Shown here piece after piece: positions 1 through 7,472 of a stretch of 64,000 bases of DNA (the stretch's first letter is position 1; every line of letters begins with the position of its first letter). This DNA comes from Bradyrhizobium sp. 164 (GTDB taxonomy: Bacteria; Pseudomonadota; Alphaproteobacteria; Rhizobiales; Xanthobacteraceae), in contig NZ_JADPKA010000029.1 of assembly GCF_023073715.1 (NCBI RefSeq), positions 1 through 64,000 of the forward strand, read 5' to 3'. The notes below the pieces were generated by a model, which made no database searches, was not told the origin of the DNA, and saw nothing but the letters and a program-made list of their open reading frames with translations. The translations under genes were made by a program, and so were the position numbers.

Positions 1-68
1 GAGCGGGCGGGGTCAAGGCCGTCAGCCGCCGGAGGCGGGGGCGCGCAGCGCCAGCCTTGAGCCCGCTC
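1..68. repeat. Inverted-repeat intergenic element at the window edge
   Basis: The 8-bp arm GAGCGGGC (1-8) pairs with GCCCGCTC (61-68), and TCAAGGC (13-19) pairs with GCCTTGA (54-60); the middle is very GC-rich. It could be a transcription terminator of a gene to the left of the window or a repeated palindromic element. The element may extend left of the window, so its full size is unknown. Confidence 0.45.
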
Positions 69-486
69 GATCACCGGTCTACTTCAACACAGTTGCTCCT
101 CGGGGAGCGATGCACTATTGCCCCCGTCGCCTTGCCGATGGCTGATGCCGCGGTCCGGTTGGGCCGCTCACATCACCGCAAGACTTGGCGCACAGACCCC
201 GGGCGCCAGGACCACACGATTTTGCCGTACGCCGATCACACCGGTCGAGTGCGCGAGGCTCTTCGCTCACGGCTCTCCGCCCTGCGAAGCTCTTCGCGCC
301 GATGTAACCTGCGTCCACCGCCGCCCGGCCCGCGTGTCGTGACGATCGCGATACCCCCCTCTTGCTTGGGCCGGGTTGCCGCGACACATACGCGATTTCC
401 GAATTTCGGTAAAGCGGAATGTTTTGGATGGCGCGCGTTGACCCACGGCTGGCGTGTTTTGCCCCGCCGGCAACGCGATATCATGT
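69..486. other. Non-coding stretch, no supported gene
   Basis: Open frames cross this stretch, but they are rich in Arg/Pro/Ser, have no ribosome site at a start, and resemble no family I know. I see no RNA gene. It is best read as degenerate intergenic DNA between two palindromic elements. Confidence 0.5.
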
Positions 487-556
487 AGCCTGGATGGAGC
501 GCAGCGTAATCCGGGATTCCATCCGCTCCCGGATTACGGTTCGCTCCGTCCGGGCT
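487..556. repeat. Extragenic palindromic repeat, 30-bp arms
   Basis: Arm 487-516 (beginning AGCCTGGATGGAGCG, ending TAATCCGGGA) is complementary, with about four mismatches, to arm 527-556 (TCCCGGATTA to CCGGGCT). The 10-bp loop leaves a long stem-loop. Elements with this AGCCYGGAYGGAGCG...TAATCCGGGA pattern are, from memory, frequent between genes in Bradyrhizobium; the copy number here cannot be checked. Confidence 0.7.
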
Positions 557-662
557 GCCGCCGTTATCGCGCGTGACTGCTTCAACATCGTCCTTGCGCT
601 TGCAATGACGCAGGCGGCGACAACGGCGATCTTCAGCTCACAATGTATGCCGCAAAAAGAAC

Positions 663-690
663 GACCCGCCGCTCGATGAAGCGGCGGGTC
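663..690 (-). terminator. Rho-independent terminator of the 712-996 gene
   Basis: GACCCGCCGCT (663-673) and AGCGGCGGGTC (680-690) form a perfect 11-bp stem with a 6-base loop. Read on the minus strand the stem is followed by GTTCTTTTT, the T-rich tail of an intrinsic terminator, directly downstream of the minus-strand gene ending at 712. Confidence 0.85.
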
Positions 691-711
691 CTTGCAACGA
701 AGCCCGATTCG

Positions 712-996
712 CTACCAGTTGCGATAGCTGCCGGTCAGCGTGCCGTTGTTGTTGCCGTCAGGACCGACATCGCCCTGCGTTGAGCTCGGGGTCGGATGGC
801 GGGTGCCGTTGTACGCGCCATATGGTCCGGCGACATCCGGATAGTACGCGCGCGGCTGAACCGGTTCGTAGGCGGGGGCGGTGCGGTCCCAACCCACGCG
901 CGGCCCATTCCAGTCGTAGCCCTGCGCCGATGCGGCTGTTGCGCCTGCGACGAGCGATGCCGTGACCAGGCAGAGGAGTTTTGACTTGTTCTGCAT
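712..996 (-). CDS. Small secreted protein, unknown function
   Basis: This 94-residue protein has an N-terminal signal peptide (Lys-containing n-region, hydrophobic stretch about residues 7-20, cleavage near ASAQG). The mature part is rich in Gly, Tyr, Pro and Asn, with repeated short turns such as GPYGAYNGT and no recognisable domain or catalytic motif. The start ATG at 996 was preferred over longer frames because AAGGAG sits about 9 bases upstream and the signal peptide begins there. The gene is single, has its own terminator at 663-690, and is preceded by an EcfG-type promoter at 1026-1050, so it is probably made under general stress. Its function is unknown; the envelope location is inferred from the signal peptide. 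Confidence 0.75.
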   Translation of the reverse strand: MQNKSKLLCLVTASLVAGATAASAQGYDWNGPRVGWDRTAPAYEPVQPRAYYPDVAGPYGAYNGTRHPTPSSTQGDVGPDGNNNGTLTGSYRNW

Positions 997-1025
997 TGAA
1001 GATGCTCCTTGCTTGTGTCGGGGCC

Positions 1026-1050
1026 AACGGTTGCAATGCGGGAGCGTTCC
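1026..1050 (-). promoter_or_regulatory. EcfG-type (general stress sigma) promoter
   Basis: On the minus strand the sequence is GGAAC (1050-1046), exactly 16 bases, then CGTT (1029-1026). This matches the GGAAC-N16/17-CGTT consensus of alphaproteobacterial EcfG sigma factors. The CGTT lies 29 bases before the ATG at 996, a suitable leader length. Confidence 0.7.
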
Positions 1051-1282
1051 GGACGTATTGGCCGGGGAGCGATCAACTCCGATCAACTGGTTATGAATCG
1101 CGTGCCGCGGAACGAAGTCGCTGAAATGGGACGGAAATTCCAGGCGTTCTGCCGCACCATGTTCCCCATTAATCCCGTGGCTTAACCAATAATTAATTAT
1201 ACGTTTGCTGGCGGGCGACAGCCCGGCCTAGCGTGTGGTGGGGGAGCCGCGACCCGCGAAGCCAAACGAGTTGGTGCGTATC

Positions 1283-1729
1283 ATGATGTCGAGATCACAA
1301 GGGGCGCTATTCGCCTCGCTCAGCGCAGCCGCGCTGCTCCTTAGCCCCAGCGACAGTTTTGCCAGGCCCGGTGGCGCCGCGCCGCACGGGCTGGCCGCCG
1401 CGCCTCCAAATGCAATGGCGCGTGCGCCGATCGGGCCTGGCGCCCGGTTCCACCGGCGCGGCAATCCCTGGGTCTATTGGCCGGGTGGCGGCGGGTTCTT
1501 CTACGACGGTGCGACGTATAGCCAACCTTTCGGCGAGGCGGCTCAGTCGTTCTCCAGCGATGTGCGCTATACCTATACGTATGACGTTCCCTGGGATTGG
1601 GCGCACCGCTTTCCGCCGAATGTCGTGCCGTCCGACCGGCCCTATGTGCCGAGCTGCCCGACGGAGCAGGTGACGGTGCCCGGCCGCGGCGGCGGCGAGC
1701 ACACCGTCAACATCATGCGCTGCTACTGA
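1283..1729 (+). CDS. Secreted hypothetical protein
   Basis: The 148-residue product begins with a signal peptide (hydrophobic AALLLS stretch, cleavage near SFARPGG). The mature chain has a Pro/Ala-rich first part, then an aromatic segment (WVYWPGGGGFFYDG, YTYTYDVPWDW) and three cysteines, including a C-terminal MRCY. Similar Tyr/Gly/Trp-rich small exported proteins are common in rhizobia, but I do not recognise a named family. ATG 1283 is chosen because the signal peptide follows it; ATG 1286 is equally possible, and a GTG at 1235 would add a poor N-terminus. The ribosome site is weak. Its stop codon lies 2 bases before the left CTAG of the putative mobile unit. Confidence 0.65.
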   Translation: MMSRSQGALFASLSAAALLLSPSDSFARPGGAAPHGLAAAPPNAMARAPIGPGARFHRRGNPWVYWPGGGGFFYDGATYSQPFGEAAQSFSSDVRYTYTYDVPWDWAHRFPPNVVPSDRPYVPSCPTEQVTVPGRGGGEHTVNIMRCY

Positions 1730-1734
1730 GCTAG

Positions 1735-1750
1735 GCCGTGTACTCATAAA
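1735..1750 (+). repeat. Left inverted-repeat end of the putative mobile unit
   Basis: GCCGTGTACTCATAAA, directly after CTAG at 1731-1734. It matches the right end in 15 of 16 positions; homology stops beyond it. Confidence 0.6.
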
Positions 1751-1915
1751 GCAATGTCGGCTCCTGAGGGCCGAGCGGAAGGGTCCGCTCGGTGAGACAT
1801 AGCGGACTAGATTCGCTACCCCGAGTTCTCCGCATCTTGACCCCAAATCGAAGTCGGACTTGCGGAGCCGCGCGTCCATTGCCAGCGGAGCTTGCCCACG
1901 CTCTTGGGACCGTTC

Positions 1916-3424
1916 CTATGCGGCGCGAACGTAGCCGTAGCGCAGGTTCGATGGTTGCTTCGAAGCTTGCGTGTACTCGTTCTTGAGTGCCGCGAGGCGG
2001 TCCTCGGAAAAGGCCGGCATCCTGGTATTCTCGGCCGCCTTCAGCTTGATCTTGTAGAATCTGGTTGCGTTGCCCGCGAAGATCAGCTGCTTGGTAGCGC
2101 TGTTGGCGTCGCCAAGCGCCGCAAACCCGTACTTCTTCTGCATATCCTCCGGGATTTCGAGCCGGCGCAGCGCCTCGATCTGCCACTGTGGTGAACCGTA
2201 CCAGACCGAGTCGGTGCCCCACATGACGTGGTCAACACCCATCCCCTTTATCAGCGTGCCAATGAGCGCGGCGCAGAACTTCGGATGCGCCACCGCCGAG
2301 TTGGCAAAGGACGTGCCGAGCTCGGCATAGACGTTGGTGACGCCGAACTTCTGCGGGATTTCCGCGAGATCGGTAGCCCACTGGATACGGCCGGTCTGCT
2401 CGAAATCCGCCCACGCACGATCGGGTAGCTCGAGGAACGGCCGCAGCGCCGAATGATAGATCACGAAGTTCATCTGCGGCCAATCCTTCGCGGCTTTTCC
2501 GATGTCCCACGCCGTTGCATATTCCCAGACGCCGGCGAACGACTTCTCGTAATCGGGCGGCAGCAACCCCTTGTGGATGCACAGCGTGTTGATGCCGGCC
2601 TTCACTGCTTTCTCGTAGAACGGATACATCACCTGCTCGTCGTCGAGCCGCCATGGGAACTTCGAGGGCGCCAGCGGATCACCAATCGTGTAGGACTTCC
2701 AGGAATCCGGTTTGTAGACCTCGATCGCCTTGTCCACCTCGTCCATCCAGCCGGGTTGCTTGGGGGTGATGACGCTATGCGCCAGCAGGCGGCGCGAACC
2801 GGCGAAGTCGTTGATCAGTTCTCGCGCCTTGACGATCTGCTCATTGGATAGCAGCCACCAACTCGGGTCGTCGAAGGGCGCGCCGCTCAGGAGCGCCATG
2901 TTGGTGTCGCTGTCGTAGTAGATCTCTTTCACATAGTTCTGGAACTTGTAGCGGGCGAGCGAGGAGACGCCTTCCTCCTTCATCTTCGGATTCCAGTGCT
3001 GGCTCGCAAAGTCCGCCAGCCCCAACAGTTCCTTGTGGTCGAAGTCGTCCCGCACGAAATGAGTCTGGACATCGAAGATGAATTGGCCTGCAAGGCTTTG
3101 CGCGCGGGCCAGCATCAGCTCGGGCTCGCGGGCTTCAGCGGGCGCGACCTGGAAAACATTGCCGTAGATGTCGTTCATGGCGAGGAACGCTGCCGCCATG
3201 CCGCAGCTCGTGTGCAAGAACTGCCTGCGGCTCAAGCCGAGATGCCTGCCGTTGACATCAGCGAGCTCGTTGATCCGTGCCTCGACTTTCTTTTGCGTAT
3301 CGCTCTGCGGGGGCGGGAGATACTCGCCATTGGAGACAATCTGGGTCGGGATAGGCGTTGCCGCCGATGCCGCCTCCGCGCCCGCGACGAGACGCTGTTC
3401 TCGCTCACTAAGCCAGGTGCTCAT
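1916..3424 (-). CDS. Amidohydrolase-family metal-dependent hydrolase with internal Tat-like motif
   Basis: The 502-residue protein has the look of the amidohydrolase_2 (TIM-barrel) family: DVQTHF near residues 118-123 at the start of the barrel, a long alpha/beta body, and GTDSVWYGS late in the chain, where the catalytic Asp of this family sits. Upstream of the barrel, residues 65-80 read SRRQFLHTSCGMAAAF, a twin-arginine-type motif, but it lies 60 residues into the protein rather than at the N-terminus, so export is uncertain. ATG 3424 has GGAGG upstream. It is the only gene inside the inverted-repeat-bounded unit 1735-4146. The substrate is unknown; members hydrolyse or decarboxylate aromatic or carboxylate compounds. 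Confidence 0.8.
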   Translation of the reverse strand: MSTWLSEREQRLVAGAEAASAATPIPTQIVSNGEYLPPPQSDTQKKVEARINELADVNGRHLGLSRRQFLHTSCGMAAAFLAMNDIYGNVFQVAPAEAREPELMLARAQSLAGQFIFDVQTHFVRDDFDHKELLGLADFASQHWNPKMKEEGVSSLARYKFQNYVKEIYYDSDTNMALLSGAPFDDPSWWLLSNEQIVKARELINDFAGSRRLLAHSVITPKQPGWMDEVDKAIEVYKPDSWKSYTIGDPLAPSKFPWRLDDEQVMYPFYEKAVKAGINTLCIHKGLLPPDYEKSFAGVWEYATAWDIGKAAKDWPQMNFVIYHSALRPFLELPDRAWADFEQTGRIQWATDLAEIPQKFGVTNVYAELGTSFANSAVAHPKFCAALIGTLIKGMGVDHVMWGTDSVWYGSPQWQIEALRRLEIPEDMQKKYGFAALGDANSATKQLIFAGNATRFYKIKLKAAENTRMPAFSEDRLAALKNEYTQASKQPSNLRYGYVRAA

Positions 3425-4130
3425 TGTTGTCCTCCCGTTTGTTGGCCGTCGACCGCGCTAGGTGCGCGCATGAGGCGCGTGTGGCTACTCCCAATCAGTT
3501 GGCAGGACCGACTAGGCGTACCTCTCCGGTTCAGCTACGCATGAAGCCATCACGCGCCCAAAGCCTAGGCGAATCTCTGCATCGCTTCATCCTGCGAGAG
3601 CGCAGGCATACCCGAGAAACCACTTGCAGTTATGGGTATCATCGCTGATTCAATGCTCAAACTTCTACTCGCGCAAGCGATGTGATTCGACAGTCACGCT
3701 GTCCCAACGCCGCATCATTCTTTCATCTGATCGTTTTCAGCTGGAGTAAAAGACTCGTTGCTCAAATGGACTGCGTCGGCTCATGACTCCGAGCCGAACA
3801 CCGCAGCAGCGGCCGCTATGTCGGCACTCTGCCGGAGACCGAACCTCATACGGTGGCTGCGTTAACTGCTGCTTTAGGACCCAGAGCCATCCTGCGCCAC
3901 ACGGCTCATTTCGGCCCAGCATCGCAGTTCGTGCAACCATCGAACGTGATAAGCTGTCTCCATCCTCCTCAAGGTGCGATGAGGATCGAATGAAGCGGGG
4001 GAGTTCATAGCGGCTACTGCGGCGCTGCTCGCTTCGCAAAAGCATGCGGGGGCTCAGCTGGCTGGCCGTGCTGTTTGTGCCGCTCTTGAGGGATGAGCGG
4101 ACATCTGGAGCACCCAAACTAAGCGCGTAA
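3425..4130. other. 700-bp non-coding part of the putative mobile unit
   Basis: There is no supported gene. The stretch 3540-3760 is visibly richer in A and T than its surroundings. A minus-strand open frame runs across 3737-4146 but continues into the antisense of the acetyltransferase gene, has no start with a ribosome site, and matches no family known to me. The promoter of the amidohydrolase presumably lies just upstream of 3424. Confidence 0.45.
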
Positions 4131-4146
4131 TTTATGAGTACACGCC
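4131..4146 (-). repeat. Right inverted-repeat end of the putative mobile unit
   Basis: TTTATGAGTACACGCC, followed outside by CTAG (4147-4150). It is the inverse of the left end at 1735-1750 with one mismatch. Confidence 0.6.
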
Positions 4147-4989
4147 CTAGCCCAGCTCGAAGCTGGTGACGCCGAAGACGCGGTCGATCCGCAGCGACCG
4201 GATCGGTCCCGTGTACATCCGCGCCGTCTCGAACACTGGTTTGAGCCCGAGCTCGCCCGCGAGCGCGATGGCCTCGCGATTGACGGCGGGGACATCGAGG
4301 AACACTTCGCCGCCGGCCACACCCGCAAGCAGGGCCTGAACGATCGCTTCCGCCGCCGCGCGATCGTCGGCAACGAGCGGACCGATCTTGTGACCCGTTT
4401 GGCACGGCCGGATCACGCCCCATGCGGACAGCTTGCCGTCGCGCAGCAGCGCGCGGCCGACATGGCCTGATGTGTTGATCCAGGCGTGCAGGAACGCGCT
4501 ACGCGCGGCAGGGAAGACGGTGGCATCATCGGCTTCAACACGTGCAAACGGGATGTTATCGAGGGCGACGACATCGGCAGGCGGTTTCGGTGGCGCGGCT
4601 ACGGTGCCGCCATAGCGGATATTGGCGTAGGCGAGCTGGAAGCCCGATTTTCTGTAATTGTCTTGCTGCGCGACCACGCCATCGAGCCCGATCACGCGAG
4701 TGCCCGCGTGCGCGATCGCCGCGTTCCAGATGCGCAGGCCATGGCCTTTGCCGCGAAAACTCTCGCGCACGATATAGAAGCCGAGGAAGGCGAAGCGGTC
4801 ATCGTAATTGACGCAGGAGACGGTCGCGACCGGCTCGCCGTCGATCTCGCCGAGAAAGAAGCCTTGCGCATCGGGGATCGCAAAGCAGGCGGCATCGGCC
4901 AGGCCCGGATTCCAGCCCTCGGCCGCGGCCCAATCGATGGGGACGGCGATCTCCTCCGGACGCAAAATGCGGATCTGCAAATCGCTCAT
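4147..4989 (-). CDS. GNAT-family N-acetyltransferase, two-domain type
   Basis: The 280-residue protein has an N-terminal GNAT domain; the acetyl-CoA pyrophosphate-binding motif A is seen as RESFRGKGHGLRIW (about residues 75-88). The C-terminal half (about 150-280) looks like the second Acetyltransf_18-type domain that accompanies it in YitH-like proteins. Such enzymes transfer an acetyl group from acetyl-CoA to an unknown amine. ATG 4989 opens the GNAT fold directly. The stop codon TAG overlaps the CTAG at the right edge of the putative mobile unit, but the C-terminus looks complete. The gene is divergent from the SDR gene at 5098. Confidence 0.8.
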   Translation of the reverse strand: MSDLQIRILRPEEIAVPIDWAAAEGWNPGLADAACFAIPDAQGFFLGEIDGEPVATVSCVNYDDRFAFLGFYIVRESFRGKGHGLRIWNAAIAHAGTRVIGLDGVVAQQDNYRKSGFQLAYANIRYGGTVAAPPKPPADVVALDNIPFARVEADDATVFPAARSAFLHAWINTSGHVGRALLRDGKLSAWGVIRPCQTGHKIGPLVADDRAAAEAIVQALLAGVAGGEVFLDVPAVNREAIALAGELGLKPVFETARMYTGPIRSLRIDRVFGVTSFELG

Positions 4990-5097
4990 GACGAATGCTC
5001 TCGACGATGGACCTGCCGGCGGGTCTGGCGGTAGAAGGCCTCATGATAGGTCGGGCATGCGGCTCGCCTCAACGATATTCGCAAGGGATGATCGGTC

Positions 5098-5799
5098 ATG
5101 GCGGAGAAGGTTGCACTCGTCACCGCGGGCGGCAGCGGCATGGGGGCTGGGGCGGCACGGCGGCTGGCAGCAGATGGGTTTCGCGTCGCGATCCTGTCGT
5201 CCTCCGGCAAAGGCGAGGCGCTCGCCGCCGAGCTCGGCGGCTTCGGCGTCACCGGTTCGAACAAGTCCAACGACGATCTGAAGCACCTCGTCGAGGGCGC
5301 GATGACCAGGTGGGGACGGATCGACGTGCTCGTCAACAGCGCCGGCCACGGGCCGCGCGCGCCAATCACGGAGATCACCGACGAGCAATGGCATGCCGGG
5401 CTCGATACGTACCTTCTCAACGTGATCCGTCCCACCCGGCTGGTCACGCCAGTGATGCAGGCGCAGAAGAGCGGCGCCATCATCAACATCTCGACCGCCT
5501 GGGCGTTCGAGCCGAGCGCGATGTTTCCGACTTCGGCCGTATTCCGGGCAGGGCTTGCTGCCTTCACGAAAATCTTCACCGACGCGCATGCGGCCGACAA
5601 CATCCGCATGAACAACGTGCTGCCGGGCTGGATCGACAGCCTGCCGCAGACCGAGGCGCGGCGCGACAGCGTGCCGATGAAGCGCTACGGCAAGGTCGAG
5701 GAGATCGCGGCGACGGTCTCGTTCCTGGCCTCCGACGGCGCGGCCTACATCACCGGCCAGAACATTCGCGTCGACGGCGGACTGACGCGCTCGGTTTGA
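5098..5799 (+). CDS. SDR-family protein lacking the canonical Tyr/Lys pair
   Basis: This 233-residue Rossmann protein has the cofactor loop TAGGSGMGAG (residues 9-18), the NSAG motif (80-83) and the catalytic-position Ser (S132 in NISTAW), followed by the C-terminal GQNIRVDGG typical of classical short-chain dehydrogenases. Where the family has YxxxK, it reads SAVFR followed by AGLAAFTK: Ser146 and Arg150 replace Tyr and Lys. It may therefore bind NAD(P) without normal oxidoreductase activity, or use another mechanism. ATG 5098 begins the fold exactly. It lies between the divergent acetyltransferase gene and the convergent serine hydrolase, so it has no clear operon partner. Confidence 0.85.
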   Translation: MAEKVALVTAGGSGMGAGAARRLAADGFRVAILSSSGKGEALAAELGGFGVTGSNKSNDDLKHLVEGAMTRWGRIDVLVNSAGHGPRAPITEITDEQWHAGLDTYLLNVIRPTRLVTPVMQAQKSGAIINISTAWAFEPSAMFPTSAVFRAGLAAFTKIFTDAHAADNIRMNNVLPGWIDSLPQTEARRDSVPMKRYGKVEEIAATVSFLASDGAAYITGQNIRVDGGLTRSV

Positions 5800-5807
5800 G
5801 CGGACCC

Positions 5808-6977
5808 TCAATGTGAGGCGACGAGCCGCGCCAGTTCCGGCAGGATCTTGTAGCGCGCAATCTCGTGCGGATATTCGCCGCGATTGGCGAGCAGGATCAG
5901 GCCGAGCCGTCGCGCCGGCACGAGACCGATATAGCCGGAAGCGTTGTTGAGACCGCCCGGCTTGTCCACGAGGGCGACGCCGGGCAGATGCACGCTCTCC
6001 CAGGCCATGCCTTGTCCGAATTTTTCGTCGATGCGGAAGGCCTCATGCTGCGTCATCCGCAACGCCTCGCGCAGATGCGGATCGAGCGAGCGGCCATCGA
6101 CGCAGGCGGCAACGAAGCTCGCGAGATCCCGCGCCGAAGAGAACATCTGGCCCGTGCCGGAAAAGTCAAAATAGCTCTGCTGGTTGCCGATCGGGCCGAT
6201 TGCCATGCCCTGGTCCGAATAGCCCTGGACCACGCGCCGCATCCAGGCCTCGTCCATGACAGCGCGGTTGTCTTCGCCGCGCTCGGGGACACAGGTCGCG
6301 GTCATGCCGAGCGGTCCAAGGATGCGCTGTTCGAACAGGGTCGCGATCGGAGCGCCGTAGCGGCGCTCGAGCACGAGCTGAAGCAGGACGTAGCCGGCGT
6401 GGGTGTAGATGCGCTGCCGTCCGGGTGCGACGCCGGGCGGCGGTGCGAAGGCGTTCAGCATGGCGATGAACTGGTCGCGCGTAAACTGCTCGTCCGGCCA
6501 GGGCGGATGATCGGTCGGCAGCAACAGCCCCGAGGTGTGCGTGACCAGCTCGCCGATGGTGACGCGGCGGACGTAGTCGCCGTTCAGCTCGGGAAGGTAT
6601 TTCGGCAAATGGTCGTCGAGCCCCAGCTCGCCGCGCAGCGCACCGAGCGCCACGAGAGTCGCCTCGAAGGGTTTTCGCAAGGAGGCGACATTGAACAGCG
6701 TGTCCGGCGTCACCGGCCGTTTTGCCGCATCATCGGCAAAGCCGTAGGTGAAGAACTCGACATGGCGGCCGGCATAGAGCGCGGCGGCAAGGCCGCCCGC
6801 ATGATCCGGCGTCGCGGTCGCCGTAAGCCCGTTCGCGACGATGTCGCGCATCTGCGCAATCATGTCGGAATCCGCCGAGGCGCGGCCGGGCAAGGCCAGT
6901 GCGAGTGGAACGAGCGCTGCCCGGGAGAGCGCCCTCCGGGCCCTTCTTAACGTGACGGCGCGCACGCCCCAATTCAC
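5808..6977 (-). CDS. Serine hydrolase, beta-lactamase/class C (esterase) family, exported
   Basis: The mature protein has the SxxK nucleophile motif as SLRK (in NVASLRKPFEA), a Tyr motif region around YTHAGY, and a late KPGGLNNASG segment in place of the KTG box. This is the layout of the class C beta-lactamase-related superfamily, whose members are esterases, peptidases or lactamases. The start is uncertain: GTG at 6977 (389 residues) gives a short basic n-region and a good signal sequence ending near GRASADS, and GGCGGAA lies upstream; GTG 6965 is also possible, and longer frames run into the divergent arsR promoter. It is convergent with the SDR gene; their stops are 8 bases apart. Confidence 0.75.
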   Translation of the reverse strand: MNWGVRAVTLRRARRALSRAALVPLALALPGRASADSDMIAQMRDIVANGLTATATPDHAGGLAAALYAGRHVEFFTYGFADDAAKRPVTPDTLFNVASLRKPFEATLVALGALRGELGLDDHLPKYLPELNGDYVRRVTIGELVTHTSGLLLPTDHPPWPDEQFTRDQFIAMLNAFAPPPGVAPGRQRIYTHAGYVLLQLVLERRYGAPIATLFEQRILGPLGMTATCVPERGEDNRAVMDEAWMRRVVQGYSDQGMAIGPIGNQQSYFDFSGTGQMFSSARDLASFVAACVDGRSLDPHLREALRMTQHEAFRIDEKFGQGMAWESVHLPGVALVDKPGGLNNASGYIGLVPARRLGLILLANRGEYPHEIARYKILPELARLVASH

Positions 6978-7024
6978 GATTGCGCGTTGAGGGTTCCGCC
7001 TGGCGGGGCCCGAGACCGAATCAC

Positions 7025-7040
7025 TTAGCCTGTGGGCTAA
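7025..7040. promoter_or_regulatory. Operator-like dyad 1 upstream of the arsR gene
   Basis: TTAGC-N6-GCTAA at 7025-7040. An identical dyad occurs at 7075-7090, centre to centre 50 bp. It sits in the divergent promoter region between the serine hydrolase and the ArsR regulator and is probably an ArsR binding site. Confidence 0.55.
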
Positions 7041-7074
7041 CAATGATTGACGCGAAACGGTGCTGGCGCTATAG

Positions 7075-7090
7075 TTAGCTTCATGGCTAA
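7075..7090. promoter_or_regulatory. Operator-like dyad 2 covering the arsR start codon
   Basis: TTAGC-N6-GCTAA at 7075-7090; the ATG (7083-7085) is inside the spacer. It has the same half-sites and spacing as the dyad at 7025-7040, which suggests autoregulation by blocking transcription. Confidence 0.55.
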
Positions 7091-7472
7091 CCAATTGTCC
7101 CGGCTCGATCAGATCTTTGCCGCGCTCGCCGACCCCACGCGGCGGGCGATCGTGATGCGGCTCTGCGCGGGCGAGGCCTCCGTCGGCGAGCTCGCCGATC
7201 CCTTCGACATGGCGCTGCCGAGTTTCATGAAACACATCCATGTGCTGGAGACGAGCGGGCTCGTGCTGTCGGAGAAATCCGGCCGCGTCCGTACCTGCCG
7301 CCTCAGCCCGGATGCGCTGATCAGCGCGGAAGACTGGTTCCAGCAGCAGCGTGCCGTCTGGGAGATGCGGCTCGACCGGTTCGCAGTCTATGTGATGAAG
7401 CTCAAGAAAGAGAAGGAAAGGGCGGCCGCCAAGCGTCCGTCCCGGACAACCAAACGGAAAGGTTCTGAGTGA
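7083..7472 (+). CDS. ArsR/SmtB-type winged-helix regulator
   Basis: The 129-residue protein opens with the RLDQIFAALADPTRRAIV signature of ArsR regulators, followed by the recognition-helix region (ALPSFMKHIHVLETSGLV) and the wing. The metal-sensing ELCVCD motif is absent; the only cysteines are in RLCAGE and RTCRLS, so it probably does not sense arsenic or zinc. The C-terminus is Lys/Arg-rich. This type is commonly paired with an SRPBCC/AHSA1 protein, as here: the downstream ATG overlaps this stop codon (ATGA). Two TTAGC-N6-GCTAA dyads flank its promoter and start. ATG 7083 was preferred to the longer frame from 7047 because it begins the conserved N-terminus. Confidence 0.9.
   Translation: MANQLSRLDQIFAALADPTRRAIVMRLCAGEASVGELADPFDMALPSFMKHIHVLETSGLVLSEKSGRVRTCRLSPDALISAEDWFQQQRAVWEMRLDRFAVYVMKLKKEKERAAAKRPSRTTKRKGSE

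Larger units (their letters stand above)
1735..4146. mobile_element. Putative IS-like unit carrying an amidohydrolase gene, no transposase
   Basis: The ends are 16-bp inverted repeats with one mismatch: GCCGTGTACTCATAAA (1735-1750) and TTTATGAGTACACGCC (4131-4146, reverse complement GGCGTGTACTCATAAA). Each is bordered outside by CTAG (1731-1734 and 4147-4150), as a 4-bp target duplication would be. The unit is 2.4 kb and fits exactly between the stop codons of the two neighbouring genes; the right CTAG even supplies the TAG stop of the acetyltransferase. Inside is one amidohydrolase gene and about 700 bp of less GC-rich non-coding DNA; no transposase frame is visible. It may be a non-autonomous transposing unit, or two remnants of the same insertion sequence. 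Confidence 0.45.

Noticed and set aside
57..488. Open frames on both strands of the first 0.5 kb
   Set aside because: No ribosome site, composition typical of GC-rich chance frames, and overlapping frames on both strands with no recognisable family.
3737..4423. Long minus-strand frame across the right end of the putative mobile unit
   Set aside because: About half of it is another frame of the acetyltransferase gene; no start signal and no known domain.
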